Positions 59,600 to 64,000 of a stretch of DNA of 64,000 bases are shown piece by piece; position 1 is the first letter of the stretch; each line of letters opens with the position of its first letter. The DNA comes from Poecilobothrus nobilitatus (Eukaryota > Arthropoda > Insecta > Diptera > Dolichopodidae). Location of the stretch: the NCBI GenBank assembly GCA_947095535.1, contig OX352773.1, positions 210,138,093 through 210,202,092 of the forward strand, given 5' to 3'. A model generated the notes under the pieces. It was given only the letters and a program-made list of their open reading frames with translations. It ran no database searches and was not told the origin of the DNA. A program made the translations under genes and the position numbers.

Positions 59600-60714
59600 A
59601 ATTCAGAGTATTTAAAACCAACAAAAGTTTTAAGATTGAAAGAATTCAATTTTGCGTAACAAATAAAGAAAATGGTCTAACAAATTAGTCATATTTAAAA
59701 AACAGAGAATTTTTTTTAGGTTTCTGCAGAAAATTTAAAATATATAGTATAGGTATATTTAAATCAGAAATCGGTAAAAAAAAAACAATTAGAGTCTAAA
59801 ATTTTTATTTAACAATTAATGCAATAACTTATTGTATCTCCATATTTTGTTATTTTATAATTTAAGGTCAAATAAAGGGAGTGTATAATGAAAAATCAAA
59901 AATCTGCTCTGAAAATCTTTTTCTGCTAATTATCAATATTAAACTCTTTATATCTTATATTATTTTTAATTACTTTACAATTAAATTGAAAGATTCATTA
60001 TCAATTGGAATAGAAAATAATCTTTATATAACAGGTGTGTTTCTATTTTAATTTTTCTCTTTCTTTACTCCCGTCTTTTATTTTTTTTATTTTTGTATTA
60101 AAATACATTTTAAAATTGAAGTAAATAACATAAATAATTAATGCGAAGTATGTACTAAGTATTTAAGTACATACAACTTAAAAAAAAAATAAACCAGCAA
60201 AAAAAATTAAAAAACAAAACTTAAGAAATCAAAAGAAAATTAAGAATGAAAAGGAATAAAAAGAAGGCGTTATATCCTTAATGTTTTACTATATAAAACT
60301 TGCCAAACGATTATAGTAGAACTAGTCATAATGTGTCTAAACTTATACACAATGAGAAAAAAATTGTTATTTAAGTTAGATAAATACGATTAAGATGAGC
60401 GGTATTTTTTATATATTTAAAGCAGCGCTTCTAAAAATTAAGGGTTTGACGAACCTTTAAATTATGTATTGTGATGTTTCTTATAAATGTCAAAAAAAAA
60501 AATTGTAGGTATTGTGGCACAAAAATGGTAAGATAGAATGAAATTAATTTATGAAACAGAATAAGGTTGAATTTTAAGTCCGAGAGAGAAAATTGTAATG
60601 AATTGGACTTTACTGAATACTTTTAATGCTTTAATTACTGGATATTGTAATGTTTTGAAAAGAATTCACAAGGTAAGCAACAATTTGTTAATCGAAAAAA
60701 ATACTGTCTTCTGA

Positions 60715-60897
60715 AACCTTATAGAAAAGTACTGTCTTAGCAGAAGCAAGTGTACAGCGAAACATGACCGTAACTTTAAAGAATTGTTGCATAGATCGTT
60801 AGAAAATTATTTTGAAATGCCATTTACTCCAGCTAAGATTTCAAAGATCAGAAGAAAAAGATATTATTTAACGATATCTAATTCTGAAGAATTTTAG
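60715..60897 (+). other. 60-codon open stretch in the Ly6 intron, unrecognised
   Basis: Between TGA (60712-60714) and TAG (60895-60897) the frame is open and rich in charged residues (KYCLSRSKCTAKHDRNFKEL, then RRKRYYLTISNSEEF). It has no ATG near its start. The composition is less A/T-biased than most of the intron. The pattern TAKHDRxFKELL has a faint resemblance to the second helix-turn-helix of Tc1-type transposases, which I cannot confirm. Confidence 0.25.
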
Positions 60898-62219
60898 GAA
60901 ACTAAATAAATTATTAAATCTTGTTTTGATTTGTGATTGGTTGTAACAAAAAAATTGGTACAACTATTGAACCATGATTTCAACAAATTAGTTCTACTGT
61001 AATCCACTATTTAAAAATAAACTTGACAAAAAATCAATGTTTAGCAATTATTCAAGCATTTTTCAAGTAATCTTAATCTTCTTATTTTATTACTTTCAGG
61101 ACAAGTAATGATAATTATTAATATTAAGTTTATTGAAGATAGGCATCACATACTAAGCTGCATCTTTTTAAATTTGTTTTGTTTTGCTCATCTTATCTAT
61201 ACCAAGAATGGATTAATACAAAACTTCGTCCATCATAATAATTGAACTTTGTAAAAATGAGATCTAACTAGGTCTTTCGTATTTCAAAGATTTATTTAAC
61301 TGTTATACAAAATCCTAAAAGAACCTGCATCAAACCTTCACAGAAACTGCTTTTTTTTTTGAATTAAATTAAAATCATTTAAAAAAAGCTATCGAAATTT
61401 TTTTAACATGAACACTACTTTTAACCATCACTGGTGCATAGACATGACTAAAAGAAAAAGAAAATTAAGCTAATAAATTATTATTTAATAATTTTATTTA
61501 ATATTTTTCATATCTTTTTTACCTTTAAGAATTTGCTTTATAATGTTGTTATATACATATATATACATAATACATTATATATTATATGGAATGTAACTTA
61601 GAAAGACAAATTCCTTAAGGAACTTTAAAAAAAAAATATCATTAATTAAAAATTTTTATTTTAAAAGGAAATATGTATTTTGTTTATACCAAGAAGATGT
61701 AGAACAAAAAAATAAAAAACTAATTAAAACAGTAATTTGAAAATAATTTACAAGAAAATTTTTAAAATTGGTGCGAAATTACACATGTAAAAAATGTATA
61801 AATTATAAAAATAAAGTAAAGAAAGAAAAATTAAAATGTACTAAAAAATTATAAGATAAATTTTTTATTAGTCGTCTTTATAAAATTTAATTGAAAGGGT
61901 AAATTGACACATTGGTTTATAAAAAGGTGTTTCGTCAGAGGCCTTTTCTCTGTATATTTTGCAAAAAAAAAAAAAAAATTGTATCTTTATTTTAGCGAGG
62001 ATAGGCCATAGGAATCATCAAAAATCACTATAAAGGTATGGAGCACAAGTCCTTTATGAGTTTGGGGCAATTTAACCCACTAAACATTACCTCCTTTTTT
62101 TGACCAAACAATAGATCATATGATATTTAGTACATTAGTACTACTTGGTACTGTTAGGACAAGATAAGATAAGTTGAGAGAATGAAAATTAATTTCAAAT
62201 TGACAGTAACATTGTGAAA

Positions 62220-62665
62220 AACGGTTGTTAATGTTGTGTACGTTATCATCGCCAATTCTCGAAAACACATGAGGTGGGAGATGGTTTTACATTCGCGATG
62301 TTCATACTATAAACGACGAAGTTTTGTAAACCGATATACCACCTAGAATTTAAACTTCATAGTTCATAGTTTATTGAACTTCATAGAACTTCATAGTGGT
62401 CAGTACAAGCTAGTTGTTTCTCTTTAAAATGCTTTGAAGTAAGGTATCAAACTTTTAATCTTGTCAGAACACGAACTACTATAAGGTATCTATAAAGCAG
62501 GGATAAGTGATTCTATTATTTGGCGAAAATCAAGTGAAAAGGGCATTGAGCTAACATTAGGATCGTTTATTAGATAGATTACTCTATTTTGCACTTTTTC
62601 AAGAATCTGAATGCCGTTTTGGGGGCTTCTTCTATGGTCTTATAAATATATTTTATAGATCTATA
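62220..62665 (-). mobile_element. CR1/Jockey-like LINE relic: C-terminal RT region
   Basis: The minus strand reads QILEKVQNRVIYLINDP, then SSMPFSLDFRQIIESL, SSCSDKIKSLIPYFKAF and, after frame changes, RMxNHLPPHVFS (x marks a stop). These match in order the LDRVQxRAxRLIxDP block, the SLxHRRxVxSLxLFYRY block, the SxELxxLIP block and the LWNSLPxxVFP block found C-terminal to the RT of CR1/Jockey-group LINEs. The fragment lies antisense within the Ly6-gene intron. It differs from the relic at 32.3-32.7 kb in sequence and orientation, so it is probably another family or a much older copy. Short CTTCATAG repeats at 62355-62397 interrupt it. Confidence 0.68.
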
Positions 62666-63951
62666 AAATATATCTTATAGATTAAAAACATTAAGGACGC
62701 AAAAAAGAAAGCTGAATATTTTATAGATATTTATAAGATCAGAAGAGGAAAACAAAACATACAAGAAAAAATATCAACTTTTTTTAAATAGAAAATTTAC
62801 AAAGTAATCCCTTTTTTTTGCACTTTTTCTTTTCTTTGCAGATTTTTTTAAAATATGTTTTTAGATATACTGTAACCTTCCCAACATTTACTTACAAAGT
62901 TGTAAATCATTTTTGAATTGTTATAATTGAGATATCAGATAAAATTTTTATGTTATTATATAATTTTTTGTATTTTATTTACATTAAGGGCTGGTTTCTG
63001 TAGTAATTTATTTTTATTATATATCAGAAATTGATTAAGTCTTTAAATTAATAAAAGAAAATATTTATCACCTTGAATACTGGTTATAGATTATATAAAT
63101 TCTTTAACTCTAATTATTTTGAAATTTTTACTAATAAAGCGATCTTTAAAGGTGTACTCTACTTATAAACTCTTTAATTCTGTAATAATTATTGCAAATA
63201 ATTTTTTCAAAAATATTTCTTTAACTCTTAAATTGATAAGAATAAAATCAATATATTCTTATATTTCATAAATAAGGATAAACTTTAAATAAATTTAACT
63301 TTTCTGATTATTTTGATATTTGTTATTTAAAAAAAAAACGCTCTTAATAATTGAAATTTATAAAGTTTTCTCTAGCTTCTTAAAATAGTCGACTTTTTAT
63401 TTAGTTACAACATGCAATTGCCTTTTGATAACTTAGATGCGATCTTCTAATTTAGATAAATCACAAAAAACCCTTAGTCCATCAAATTTCTAAGAGTATC
63501 AAATGGTAGAACAACATTAGTTATCTCATTGATAAAAAATAGCAAAATATTATTAAAAAAACAAAATAATTTTGCCTTAATACCATTTTTAGATCTATTA
63601 GGTTATCAACTTTATAAGGAACATCAGCTGAATCAAATGTAAAAATAATTTGAATTTAAAGATTTCAAACAAGAGTTTTAAGAAATATATTATTAAAGCA
63701 TTTTGATGCATCCCGTTCCCAGTTAATTGTTCCACAAAAATCTATAAGTTTTATAGTTCAATCTACAAGTTTCAATCTGCAGAGTTCCATTAAATTATTC
63801 TAAATAATTTAGACAAATACATATATATTATTTTAATTTTTAGAAACTAAATTTAAAAACAAAAAATAATTTTAAAATAAAATCTAACTTAAGATTTTTT
63901 CAAAACTTAATTTTTAATAACTAAAAAAATTTTTTTTCTGTTATTTTTTAG

Positions 63952-64000
63952 ATGGTAAAATTACTAGATCATGTGATGTAATGCCAATTGATGATTGTCA
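63952..64000 (+). CDS. Next exon of the Ly6-type gene, cut by the window edge
   Basis: A T-rich tract ending in TTTTTTAG precedes this exon. Its first two bases complete the split codon left by the exon at 57819-58058, giving Asp. The joined reading continues through DGKITRSC and then MPIDDC, supplying two more cysteines in the spacing expected after the GCITQIQ segment of a Ly6 domain. The matching phase, the acceptor and the cysteine pattern together make this the true downstream exon. The rest of the domain, including the C-terminal CN motif and any GPI signal, lies beyond the window. Confidence 0.8.

Larger units (their letters stand above)
58059..63951 (+). other. 5.9-kb intron of the Ly6-type gene
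   Basis: The intron runs from a GTAAGT donor to a TTTTTTAG acceptor and joins two exons of phase 1. It is A/T-rich and has collected mobile DNA: a minus-strand tRNA-like head (58562-58609), a full SINE with target-site duplication (59404-59599), and a minus-strand LINE C-terminal relic (about 62220-62665). A decimal repeat of CTGCTTACAT occurs three times near 58847-58876. Two coding-like stretches (60715-60897 and from 61100) are discussed as findings. Confidence 0.75.

Noticed and set aside
59386..59649. 87-codon minus-strand frame in the Ly6 intron
   Set aside because: It is the reverse reading of a SINE; similar frames arise at 56.8-57.1 kb from another copy.

Overview
The window looks like a piece of an insect nuclear genome, most likely a fly, although the order is an inference. 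By eye it is about four-fifths A+T, with long A/T homopolymers, TA microsatellites and very little coding sequence. It carries short GT..AG introns, tRNA-derived SINEs, relics of several LINEs, one piggyBac and one hAT DNA transposon, and one host gene of the Ly6/uPAR (three-finger) class typical of insects. Nothing bacterial, organellar or CRISPR-like is visible.

The only host gene I can support enters at the right edge on the + strand. One exon (57819-58058) and the start of the next (63952 to the window end) share splice phase 1 across a 5.9-kb intron. They encode a secreted or GPI-anchored Ly6-type cysteine-rich protein. Its start codon and the beginning of its signal peptide must lie in an upstream exon that I could not place, so sequence left of 57819 may be intron or intergenic.

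The rest is dominated by mobile DNA at several stages of decay. From left to right these are: a SINE (6249-6503); a perfect 42-bp palindrome and a ~230-bp tandem duplication near 12.5-13.1 kb; a coding-like GC-richer patch (14.4-14.6 kb); a direct repeat enclosing a tRNA-like relic (16.55-17.05 kb); a minus-strand endonuclease/reverse-transcriptase relic (19.9-20.3 kb); a SINE with an 11-bp target-site duplication (25.7 kb); a piggyBac element in TTAA with a 59-nt intron in its damaged transposase (27093-29376); an unclassified repeat (29.8-30.3 kb, second copy at 55 kb); a second unclassified family (31.05-31.6 kb, larger copy at 49-50 kb); a CR1/Jockey-like RT relic (32.3-32.7 kb); SINEs at 35.2, 39.9 and 40.8 kb; a 5'-truncated LINE tail (44.0-44.25 kb); a 113-nt near-perfect hairpin (46.75-46.86 kb); a complete but dead hAT element with an 8-bp target-site duplication (52376-54729); SINEs at 56.4, 56.8, 58.6 and 59.4 kb; and a minus-strand LINE C-terminus inside the Ly6 intron (62.2-62.7 kb).

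No operon-like cooperation is visible. The elements interact only as genomic strata: SINEs were probably moved by LINEs, the DNA elements are individually dead, and the large Ly6 intron has collected insertions. The strongest points are the two DNA transposons, each bounded by correct target-site duplications and matching inverted ends, the Ly6 exon pair, and the long hairpin.
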